From Ligilactobacillus equi DSM 15833 = JCM 10991 (GTDB lineage: Bacteria; Bacillota; Bacilli; Lactobacillales; Lactobacillaceae), in NCBI RefSeq assembly GCF_000615765.1, contig NZ_BAMI01000001.1, forward strand, positions 104,547 to 168,546: a stretch of 64,000 nucleotides of DNA, read 5' to 3'. The notes beneath the pieces were generated by a model that was given only the letters and a program-made list of their open reading frames with translations, was not told where the DNA came from and did not search any database. This document shows positions 57,569 to 64,000 of this stretch, piece by piece (position 1 is the first letter of the stretch; every line of letters starts with the position of its first letter). The translations under genes were made by a program, and so were the position numbers.

Positions 57569-58834
57569 ATGACATTTGCAGAAGAAATGCTCCAAGCCCT
57601 CAGTGATGGTGACTTGGATTTAGCCAAGAAAAAATTTATTTGGTCTCTACGTAAGGATAGTCCTGAAATGGTCTATTCTATGGCAGAAGAACTCTATGCT
57701 TTAGGTTTGAATGATATGGCCAAACGTGCCTACCAAAAGCTCTTAGCGGATTTTCCGAATGAAGATGATTTGAAAACTGCTTTGGCAGATATTGCCATTA
57801 ATGATGGTCAAGATGGAGAAGCTTTGAATTATCTAGCAGACATTAGTCCAGACTCACCGGCATATATTTCTAGCCTTTTAGTAGCAGCTGACTTGTACCA
57901 AACCCAAGCGATGTTTGAAGTCAGTGAGCAAAAACTCTTAGAAGCTTATCGCTTAGCGCCTGATGAAGAAGTAATTCAATTCGCCTTGGCAGAGCTATAT
58001 TTCAATATGAAGAAATACCCACAAGCGGCGGAATACTACCTAGACTTAATCAAGTCTGGAGTTATCAACTATTCCCGGGTGAACTTAGTGCAACGCTTAG
58101 GGATGGCCTATGCTTTAGCTGGAAAGTTTGAAAAAGCTTTGGCTTACTTAGAACAGATTCACGAAGAAGATTTGGATGCCGATACGCGTTTCCAATTGGC
58201 CTTTACCCAAGCACAATTAGGTCAAGAAGAAGAGGCTATCAAAAACTACACTAAGTTGAAGGAAGAAAAGGCGGATTATGCGACGACTTATCCGGCCTTA
58301 GCTGAACTGCAAGCAAAACACGGTGATTATGCCGATGCCTTGATTACGGTACAGGAAGGTTTAGCAGTCGATGAATATAATGTCCTGTTATACCAATTAG
58401 CGGCCCGCTATGCGACAGCTTTGGGTCAACCGCAAAAGGCGGAAAAATATATTCAAGAAGCTCTGGAACAAGATCCTGATAACCTAACTCTAGTCCTGGA
58501 ATTAAGTAATCTTTACCTTACTAACCAAAAGGACCAAGAAAACATCGACTTTTTGACCACTTATCTGAAGAATGATGAAATTGATGCTCAAATTTACTGG
58601 AATTTGGGACAATCATACGCACGTTTAGATGACTATGAAAGAGCAGTGGAGAACTATGTTGCTGCTAAGCCCGTTTTGGAATCTAATCCTGATTACTTAC
58701 GGGATGCGGCTTACTTCTTTAGAAATGCAGGGGAACGGCAATTAGCACGCGAATGTGTGAACTTATTCTTACAGGATAATGAAAATGATGCCGAAATGAT
58801 TGAATTGGCTGATCAATTAAATGATTTCTACTAA
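57569..58834 (+). CDS. Tetratricopeptide-repeat protein
   Basis: A soluble protein of 421 residues built of about ten TPR-like helical pairs (for example YPQAAEYYLDLIKSG, FEKALAYLEQIHEED, and YWNLGQSYARLDDYERAVEN). There is no signal peptide or catalytic domain. It lies after hup, where lactobacilli and related genera carry such a TPR gene. It probably acts as a protein-binding scaffold; no partner is visible. Confidence 0.88.
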   Translation: MTFAEEMLQALSDGDLDLAKKKFIWSLRKDSPEMVYSMAEELYALGLNDMAKRAYQKLLADFPNEDDLKTALADIAINDGQDGEALNYLADISPDSPAYISSLLVAADLYQTQAMFEVSEQKLLEAYRLAPDEEVIQFALAELYFNMKKYPQAAEYYLDLIKSGVINYSRVNLVQRLGMAYALAGKFEKALAYLEQIHEEDLDADTRFQLAFTQAQLGQEEEAIKNYTKLKEEKADYATTYPALAELQAKHGDYADALITVQEGLAVDEYNVLLYQLAARYATALGQPQKAEKYIQEALEQDPDNLTLVLELSNLYLTNQKDQENIDFLTTYLKNDEIDAQIYWNLGQSYARLDDYERAVENYVAAKPVLESNPDYLRDAAYFFRNAGERQLARECVNLFLQDNENDAEMIELADQLNDFY

Positions 58835-58867
58835 AAAATGCGCTGAATCTCAGCGCATTTTTTTGAG
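58834..58867. terminator. Bidirectional terminator between convergent genes
   Basis: AAAAATGCGCTGA and TCAGCGCATTTTT form a stem that overlaps both stop regions. Confidence 0.88.
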
Positions 58868-59677
58868 GATTAAATTACGATAGTAAGCTAAGGATTGAGG
58901 AGGAAGATGCATAATATTCATCAATTGGGTATCACTTAAGCTTTGATTTTGGATGATAAAGTTCATGACCGCAGCTTGTAACATTTCACGGGGGGCAGGC
59001 TTAAATCCTAAAGTTGCAGTATCTTTGTTAAGATATTTATGCAGGGCATAGATGGTTAAACGTGGGGCATCAGGTCGGATGTGTTGCTTCAAAAAGAGGT
59101 CATCACAGGCTTGACGCAAGCGCATGGTTGCTTGTCTTTGACGAAAATCTTGATAAAAAGTGGCTTGACTAGGGGTGAAGTCTTCATGTTCTAAGACGCG
59201 ATAGAAACCTTCTGCCATCATTTCTTTGACGGAATAAAATCGTGCAGTTAGCAACATAATTAGGCGTGTATAGTCGGTAAGTCTTTCGTCGGCTAGATAA
59301 GTTTCCAAATCATCGGTCCAATTAAGGGGGACGGCGAGTTCAGTAGAACGTTTTTTGCCGTGAATATTAATGGTTGGTAAGTCCGCTGAGGCTTTAATGG
59401 TGAAAAGGAAAATGAAGTAAATATTTAGATGAGAGAGCACCTTATTATAGGTGGTATTTTTATATTCACGCTTAATTGATAGCATTTCGAGATAGTCACG
59501 AACGTCATTTTCGCTGAGGACTTTGACCAGTCCAATTTCTTGGTAGGTACGATTAAAGTGGGATTCGTAATTAAAAAAGTCGGTTAAGTCATTATAGAAA
59601 TCGGCAATGGTTGAATCTTTGAGTTTTTTAACATCTTTTAGATAACGTTCGAATTGTTCTTGATAAGGGTAATCCAT
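58850..59677 (-). CDS. XerD-like protein without recognisable recombinase residues
   Basis: A 275-residue protein with an N-terminal SAM-like core-binding domain as in tyrosine recombinases (FERYLKDVKKLKDSTIADFY, then NTTYNKVLSHLNIYFIFLF). The C-terminal part aligns loosely with the Xer fold, but I cannot find the R-(H-x-x-R)-H-Y set: the first Arg region reads TARFYSVKEM, and the end reads MHLPPQSLAYYRNL. It resembles the XerD-like proteins of streptococci and lactobacilli encoded near scpAB. A role in recombination is doubtful. Confidence 0.7.
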   Translation of the reverse strand: MDYPYQEQFERYLKDVKKLKDSTIADFYNDLTDFFNYESHFNRTYQEIGLVKVLSENDVRDYLEMLSIKREYKNTTYNKVLSHLNIYFIFLFTIKASADLPTINIHGKKRSTELAVPLNWTDDLETYLADERLTDYTRLIMLLTARFYSVKEMMAEGFYRVLEHEDFTPSQATFYQDFRQRQATMRLRQACDDLFLKQHIRPDAPRLTIYALHKYLNKDTATLGFKPAPREMLQAAVMNFIIQNQSLSDTQLMNIMHLPPQSLAYYRNLILKKMR

Positions 59678-59760
59678 AGTAATAGACCTCCTGATTAGTT
59701 ATGTTAACTTTAGTATAACACATTTCATCAGCTAATGATGAGGAAGAAGTGTTTTGTGAT

Positions 59761-59808
59761 AATAAAAAGGAATTACTGACATTCGTCTTGGAATGTTAGT
59801 GATTCCTC
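59761..59808 (-). terminator. Terminator of the pepD operon
   Basis: A 17-bp stem with two or three mismatches or G-U pairs, AGGAATTACTGACATTC with GAATGTTAGTGATTCCT, and a T-rich run on the minus strand. Confidence 0.82.
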
Positions 59809-59810
59809 TT

Positions 59811-60602
59811 CTAAAAGTAAATAGTTTTTTGGGCGGCAATTACGTGGACGACTTCTCTGAGTTCGGCCGGTGTCATAGTGGCGGTAAGATTTAAATCGTA
59901 ACCTAAGGTTAAGTCCGCTTGGCTAACTTGTTCTAACTGTCCAACCGATGAAAAATCGTGATAAAGGTCAAAAGCCTGGAGGTATGCCTGGAAGTCAGGT
60001 TGCCAGTTTAGGGGGTGACCTTGTTTTTGAGCTAGGTCATCAAGTCTCAATAAGAGCTCGGGACTGTAGGGATATGCCGCAAAGGAAGACGCTGTTGCCA
60101 GTTGCGTAGTAAAATACTTGGTTAGTTGTTTATAGTTTAGGGCGGGTTGCTCAGTGGCCATACTTTGAGCAATTAAGAGTATATCTAGTTGTGCGGCGTT
60201 TAAGTGCTTTTTTAATTTTTTAATGCGCGTTTTGTGGATACCTTGTGGTAAAAAGCTAGGGAGGTAACCAATTTTTTGACCATCTTTTTCCAAGATAAGG
60301 GCAATGGCTCCAAGATAGCCATTATCACTAGCTAAGGCAGTTACCGTATAAGGTCCGATGGTAGTGGGATAACCCAAGGGTAAAGTTTTCATATTTGATG
60401 GATAGGTAGCTAAGATACCTAAGCGTGTCATTTTTTGTAATAGCATGAATAAATCAAGACTGAGGTAAAAGTCATGGTCAGGATATTTGGTCAAAAGATC
60501 GAGGTTGCTTTGACTAAGGTGAGTTAAAATCGTGGTTTGTCCTAAAGTGTCTAAGCCTAAATCAGGGAGTAAGACCCCGGTGGGATAGGTTTGTATATTC
60601 AT
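59811..60602 (-). CDS. Metallo-beta-lactamase/beta-CASP-like protein lacking metal ligands
   Basis: A 263-residue protein I place, by inference, in the beta-CASP metallo-beta-lactamase superfamily. GVLLPDLGLDTLGQTTILTH fits the strand leading to the HxHxDH motif, but that motif reads H28-L-S-Q-S-N, so only the first His remains. Then GAIALILEKDGQKIGYLPSF fits the strand that ends in YTGDF, and YPYSPELLLRLDDLAQKQGH resembles the beta-CASP helix with the aspartate of GDF lost. There is no signal peptide. It lies 12 nt after pepD on the same strand. Confidence 0.5.
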   Translation of the reverse strand: MNIQTYPTGVLLPDLGLDTLGQTTILTHLSQSNLDLLTKYPDHDFYLSLDLFMLLQKMTRLGILATYPSNMKTLPLGYPTTIGPYTVTALASDNGYLGAIALILEKDGQKIGYLPSFLPQGIHKTRIKKLKKHLNAAQLDILLIAQSMATEQPALNYKQLTKYFTTQLATASSFAAYPYSPELLLRLDDLAQKQGHPLNWQPDFQAYLQAFDLYHDFSSVGQLEQVSQADLTLGYDLNLTATMTPAELREVVHVIAAQKTIYF

Positions 60603-60614
60603 TGGTTAACACTC

Positions 60615-62041
60615 CTATAAGTTGGCGTCAGTTTTGAAATTTAAAGGTGATTTATCGGTGGCTAAGGTAATTAATTTATGGGACAATTGTTGGTAAGCCT
60701 CAATTCCCTTAGCTTGCCACGTAATGTTTTTTTCAGTTAAAAAATTGGTTAGATCTTGTCCTTCAAGTTTAAGAGCTTGTATGTCGCTGGCATGAACTTC
60801 ATAACGGTAGTAAATATTTAATTTTTCTTGCACTTCTTTGACTAAAGGCATGAATTCGTGGTAGTGAGCGTCAGCTAAGACCCCGACGTGTTTGTAGATC
60901 CAGTAAGCAGAATCTGGTTGGTATTCTTCTTGCCCTATCTTGTAAGCTGGATGAACGTCACTTGCTCCAGGATAAATAGGAACAAAAACGCTTTGCGCTG
61001 CGACTCCCATAGCTAACCATTGGATACCAGCAATTGCTGGTGGTAAGTTGGGCCGAATTTGTAAAACATGAGCCTCTTGGGTTTTGGCTAAAGAAATAGG
61101 TCGGAACTTGTGTTTTTGGGTGGAGCTGCCTTGACCGACAGGATCATATTCTGTCCCTTGATAGTGGGAGCTCAGAAAGTCAGTAGCATCTTTTAAATCT
61201 AAAAGTCGAGAGGCTTTGCGTATAAAGGGGAGTTCTTCGCTCATTGGGTCTTGACTAATTTCAGGGTTGAACATTTTTTGACCATACCAAACCCGAGGAG
61301 TGCTATAAATCTCATCGCTTAAAGTTTGAGTTCCAAAAATTTGGCGGAAGTTAAAACCATTAGGGTGAGGGTTTAAGTGGTTTTGAGCTACAAATTCTTG
61401 AATCCCCGGAGCAAACAAGAAGTTGTCGGGATCTTCAAAGTCGATTTCTTGAATTGCTAATTGATTAGCTACGACGGCATAAGCATCGTCGGGAATGCGT
61501 TGGGCGACCCAGTAATGGCCAGAACCAACTTCCATGTACCAAACTTCGTCTTGGTCCGCAAATAAAATTCCATTAGCTTCGCTTGTTCCGTGTTCTTGGA
61601 TGATTTGTCCTAAACGTAAAATTCCTTGGCGGGCGGTTTTGACGTAAGGCAAAACAACGGTCACCATGGCTTCTTCGCTTATACCTCCAGTTACGAACGG
61701 ATCAGCACCGAGAACCCTTTGGTTGGCGTAAGCTGATTCGGTTGCTGACATGCTACGCCATACTCATTAATACCATCTTCTTCAAATAAACCGAATTTAT
61801 CAGTCCATTCAGGTGTCGCGCTATATTTATAGGCGACTTCAGGAAGGTTAAGCTTTAAACCGGTATCGTTGGAAGTAAAAGTATGATTAGGGATTTTAGT
61901 CCGCGGGTGAATCACCAAGTGTTTTGGCCAAGCGCTTTTAGCATCTTCATTGCGTCCAATTATTGTTGAACCGTCAATAGAGGCTTTTTTCCCAATTAAA
62001 ATACTGGTGCAAGCTGAAAGTTCTTGTTTTGTTACTGTCAT
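60615..62041 (-). pseudogene. pepD: C69-family dipeptidase, frameshifted
   Basis: An N-terminal nucleophile dipeptidase of lactic acid bacteria. The catalytic Cys follows a short propeptide (LSACTSILIGKKAS), and IIGRNEDA, EYGVA and the WYMEVGSGHYWVA region are typical. The first frame (ATG 62041) continues to about 61755 and then reads out of phase after YGVA. The rest, MSATESAYANQRVLGADPF onward, is in another frame to 60615. Restoring one A (T on the plus strand at 61751) gives a full product of about 475 residues. Real inactivation or a sequencing error are both possible. Confidence 0.85.
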
Positions 62042-62122
62042 GTAAATCCTCTTTTCTTATTTTTCACTTATTTATTCTAACAAAAAATCCGTTAAAAATT
62101 TAGGGGAAAGGTTAATAATTTA

Positions 62123-62151
62123 TTGCCTTTTGATTATATCTTGTTTATAAT
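62123..62151 (+). promoter_or_regulatory. Promoter of the tautomerase gene
   Basis: TTGCCT at 62123-62128, a 17-nt spacer and TATAAT at 62146-62151. Confidence 0.7.
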
Positions 62152-62188
62152 GATAGCAATATAGTAAGAAGAAAAGAGGAGTCGGGTT

Positions 62189-62377
62189 ATGCCACTTGTT
62201 CATATTGAATTAATCGAAGGTCGTTCACAAGACCAATTGAAACACTTGGTGGAAGATGTAACTAAAGCGGTCACTGCGAATACTGGTGCCCCAGCTGAAC
62301 ATGTCCACGTTATTTTAAATGAAATGAAAAAAGATCGCTACGCTGTAGGTGGCGTCTTAAAGAGTGACGAAAAATAG
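62189..62377 (+). CDS. 4-oxalocrotonate tautomerase family protein
   Basis: A 62-residue enzyme subunit. It begins [17 protein letters not shown], so removing the Met exposes the catalytic Pro1. The [20 protein letters not shown] helix-strand is typical of the short 4-OT form, which forms hexamers. AGAGGAG precedes the ATG. The physiological substrate is unknown in lactic acid bacteria. Confidence 0.92.
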   Translation: MPLVHIELIEGRSQDQLKHLVEDVTKAVTANTGAPAEHVHVILNEMKKDRYAVGGVLKSDEK

Positions 62378-62382
62378 TGGGA

Positions 62383-62417
62383 AAAGAAGCTGGGTTTTCT
62401 GGCTTCTTTATTTTTTA
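62383..62417 (+). terminator. Terminator after the tautomerase gene
   Basis: AAAGAAGC pairs with GCTTCTTT around an 11-nt loop, followed by ATTTTTT. Confidence 0.82.
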
Positions 62418-62436
62418 AAAGAAGGGATGAAAGAAC

Positions 62437-63735
62437 GTGTTAAAAGTACCAACAAATGAGGCTGGACATCTAACAATCGGTGGTGTGGACGCCTTACAAC
62501 TAGCACAAGAATACCAAACACCTGTCATTGCCTATGATGTGACAGCGATTAAACAACAATTACGTGACTTCAAAAAGGCCTTTGTTAAAGCTGGGGTGCC
62601 TTTTCACGTTTCATATGCAAGTAAAGCCTTTTCGGCGCTGGCCATGTATCGTTTGGTTGCTAATGAAGGGGTTGGTTGTGACGTGGTTTCTGGTGGGGAA
62701 CTTTATGCTGCCTTAAAAGGTGGGATGCCTGCAGAAATGATTGAATTTCACGGTAACAATAAAACACCAGAAGAATTAGAAATGGCGGTTGAAGAAAAAA
62801 TTGGTCGTATTGTTATTGATAACTTCCAAGAAATTAGATTTTTAGATAAGATTTTGCGGAAACATCACACGACTATGAAAGTTCAATTACGTATTACTCC
62901 CGGGGTTGAAGCGGAAACCCACTCCTATATTTCCACTGGACAAGCGAACTCCAAATTTGGTTTTGATATTATTTCTGGTCAAGCACGGAAAGCTTTGGAA
63001 ATGTTAATAGCCAATCCACGTATTGAAGTTGAAGGGTTGCATTGCCATATTGGCTCCCAGATTTTTGGAACAGCTGGCTTTGTAATGGCTGTTAAGAAGA
63101 TGGTTCAAATGATGAAACAGTGGCAAGATGAACTGGGCTTCGTGACTAAGGAACTGAATATTGGTGGGGGATTTGGGATTCGCTACACTGACCAAGATCA
63201 AGTAATTGATACAGAACAGTTTTCTCACGATATTTTAGGGGCGGTTAAGGATGAAACGCAACGTCAAGGTTTAGCTATGCCAGAAATCTGGATAGAACCG
63301 GGGCGGGCCGTAGCAGGTGAAGCAGCCACAACCTTATATACAGTCGGTTCACGTAAAGATGTCGATGGGGTTTGTCACTTCTTAGCCGTGGATGGCGGGA
63401 TGGGAGACAACATTCGTCCAGCTTTATACCAAGCAAAGTACGAAGCTTTCTTGGCCAAAGCTCCACAAGCCTTAAATGAACAAATTGTTACTGTAGTTGG
63501 GAAGTACTGTGAGTCTGGTGATATCCTGGTTAAAGACTGTCCTTTACCAAACACGCAACCAGGTGACATCTTAGCGATTCCGTCAACGGGGGCTTATGGT
63601 TACACGATGGCTTCTAATTATAATCGTAATGGTCGTCCAGCCGTAGTCTTTTGTGAAAATGGTAAGTCACAATTGGTGGTTCGACGTGAAACTTTCGCGG
63701 ATATGTTAGCTTACGAAATTTTACCAGAAGAATAA
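62437..63735 (+). CDS. lysA: Diaminopimelate decarboxylase
   Basis: A PLP enzyme of 432 residues forming L-lysine from meso-diaminopimelate. The PLP lysine lies in VSYASKAFSALAM. The fold is confirmed by HGNNKTPEE, GLHCHIGSQIF, LNIGGGFGI, EPGRAVAGEA and the CESGDIL motif. Translation begins at GTG 62437 behind GAAGGGA. With dapA at 15.2 kb it shows that both ends of the lysine pathway are encoded here, though far apart. Confidence 0.95.
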   Translation: MLKVPTNEAGHLTIGGVDALQLAQEYQTPVIAYDVTAIKQQLRDFKKAFVKAGVPFHVSYASKAFSALAMYRLVANEGVGCDVVSGGELYAALKGGMPAEMIEFHGNNKTPEELEMAVEEKIGRIVIDNFQEIRFLDKILRKHHTTMKVQLRITPGVEAETHSYISTGQANSKFGFDIISGQARKALEMLIANPRIEVEGLHCHIGSQIFGTAGFVMAVKKMVQMMKQWQDELGFVTKELNIGGGFGIRYTDQDQVIDTEQFSHDILGAVKDETQRQGLAMPEIWIEPGRAVAGEAATTLYTVGSRKDVDGVCHFLAVDGGMGDNIRPALYQAKYEAFLAKAPQALNEQIVTVVGKYCESGDILVKDCPLPNTQPGDILAIPSTGAYGYTMASNYNRNGRPAVVFCENGKSQLVVRRETFADMLAYEILPEE

Positions 63736-63742
63736 AAGCGAG

Positions 63743-63772
63743 AAATCTTTAGGAAAGACCTAAAGATTTTTT
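63743..63772 (+). terminator. lysA terminator
   Basis: An 11-bp stem, AAATCTTTAGG with CCTAAAGATTT, followed by TTT. Confidence 0.92.
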
Positions 63773-63803
63773 GTTTAGTTTTGAAAAAAATTCGAGAAAG
63801 TTC

Positions 63804-63832
63804 TTGACGATTTTGGTAAAAGCAAGTATGAT
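63804..63832 (+). promoter_or_regulatory. Tandem rRNA-type promoter P1
   Basis: TTGACG at 63804-63809, a 17-nt spacer and TATGAT at 63827-63832. Confidence 0.75.
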
Positions 63833-63947
63833 ATTAATTGTTGCTGATTCAGGTATCAATTTTTAATTGTTTAACTCAATTAATTGAATTTGGTACAATT
63901 TTAAAAGTTATTTGAGCAGTTTAGATAAAAATATTTAAAATTAATTC

Positions 63948-63976
63948 TTGACAGTTTTGTTTGTTAAGGTTATGAT
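63948..63976 (+). promoter_or_regulatory. Tandem rRNA-type promoter P2
   Basis: TTGACA at 63948-63953, a 17-nt spacer and TATGAT at 63971-63976. No coding sequence lies in the last 265 nt, and the window ends in GTCGCAAGACGGCGA. An rRNA or tRNA operon is expected just beyond. Confidence 0.8.
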
Positions 63977-64000
63977 ATAGAAGTTGTCGCAAGACGGCGA

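Overview
The window is a chromosomal, densely packed, low-GC Gram-positive segment. Gene content and order point to a lactic acid bacterium, most likely Lactobacillaceae: rpmG-fthC-gluP-yqgQ-glcK, miaA with an aluminium-resistance-type PLP enzyme and glnR-glnA, comEA-comEB-comEC-holA, a mevalonate-pathway mvaS together with an ispA cluster that lacks dxs, a DUF3042 protein, a C69 dipeptidase and a D-lactate dehydrogenase-like gene. I cannot fix the genus. I see no insertion sequence, prophage, CRISPR array, tRNA or rRNA gene. Nearly every gap is explained by promoters, leaders and intrinsic terminators.

Layout. 1-1.8 kb: the end of a PBP2b gene, then a chain-length regulator/tyrosine-kinase pair of exopolysaccharide type. 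1.9-7.6 kb: rpmG, folate salvage, rhomboid protease, glucokinase, a frameshifted rhodanese, miaA and a frameshifted PLP enzyme. 7.6-9.5 kb: GlnR-controlled glutamine synthetase. 9.6-14.1 kb: late competence genes with a broken comEC, then holA. 14.2-20.2 kb: rpsT, rpsO, dapA behind a structured leader, RNase J2, a TPR protein and tuf. 20.4-27 kb: tig, clpX, gnd and an ArlRS-type two-component system. 27.2-29.8 kb: yidC, acyP, mvaS. 29.8-34.7 kb: three unrecognised genes, a Pro-dipeptidase, efp, yqhY, nusB. 34.8-41.2 kb: folD-xseA-xseB-ispA-tlyA-argR-recN. 41.2-50.3 kb: a LexA-like protein with both catalytic residues replaced, ynzC, yneF, plsC, trmN6, a GIY-YIG protein, ldhD, rpsB-tsf, an ASCH protein, uspA and mntH. 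50.5-58.8 kb: ypbB-recQ, a LysM protein, cmk-rpsA-der, hup, a TPR protein. 58.8-63.7 kb: an Xer-like protein and a metallo-beta-lactamase-like protein that both lack catalytic residues, a frameshifted pepD, a tautomerase and lysA. The window ends in two tandem strong promoters of rRNA-operon type.

Two themes run through the window. First, six single-base indels break four otherwise full-length genes: the rhodanese, the PLP enzyme, comEC (three times) and pepD. They lie in short A/T runs, so sequencing error and real decay must be separated. Second, several proteins keep a known fold but lose its catalytic residues: LexA, RNase J2, the rhodanese, the Xer-like protein and the beta-CASP-like protein. 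The best candidates for undescribed biology are the LexA variant that should not self-cleave, the three-gene unknown operon at 29.8-32.2 kb, the beta-CASP-like pseudoenzyme at 59.8-60.6 kb, and the dapA leader RNA.
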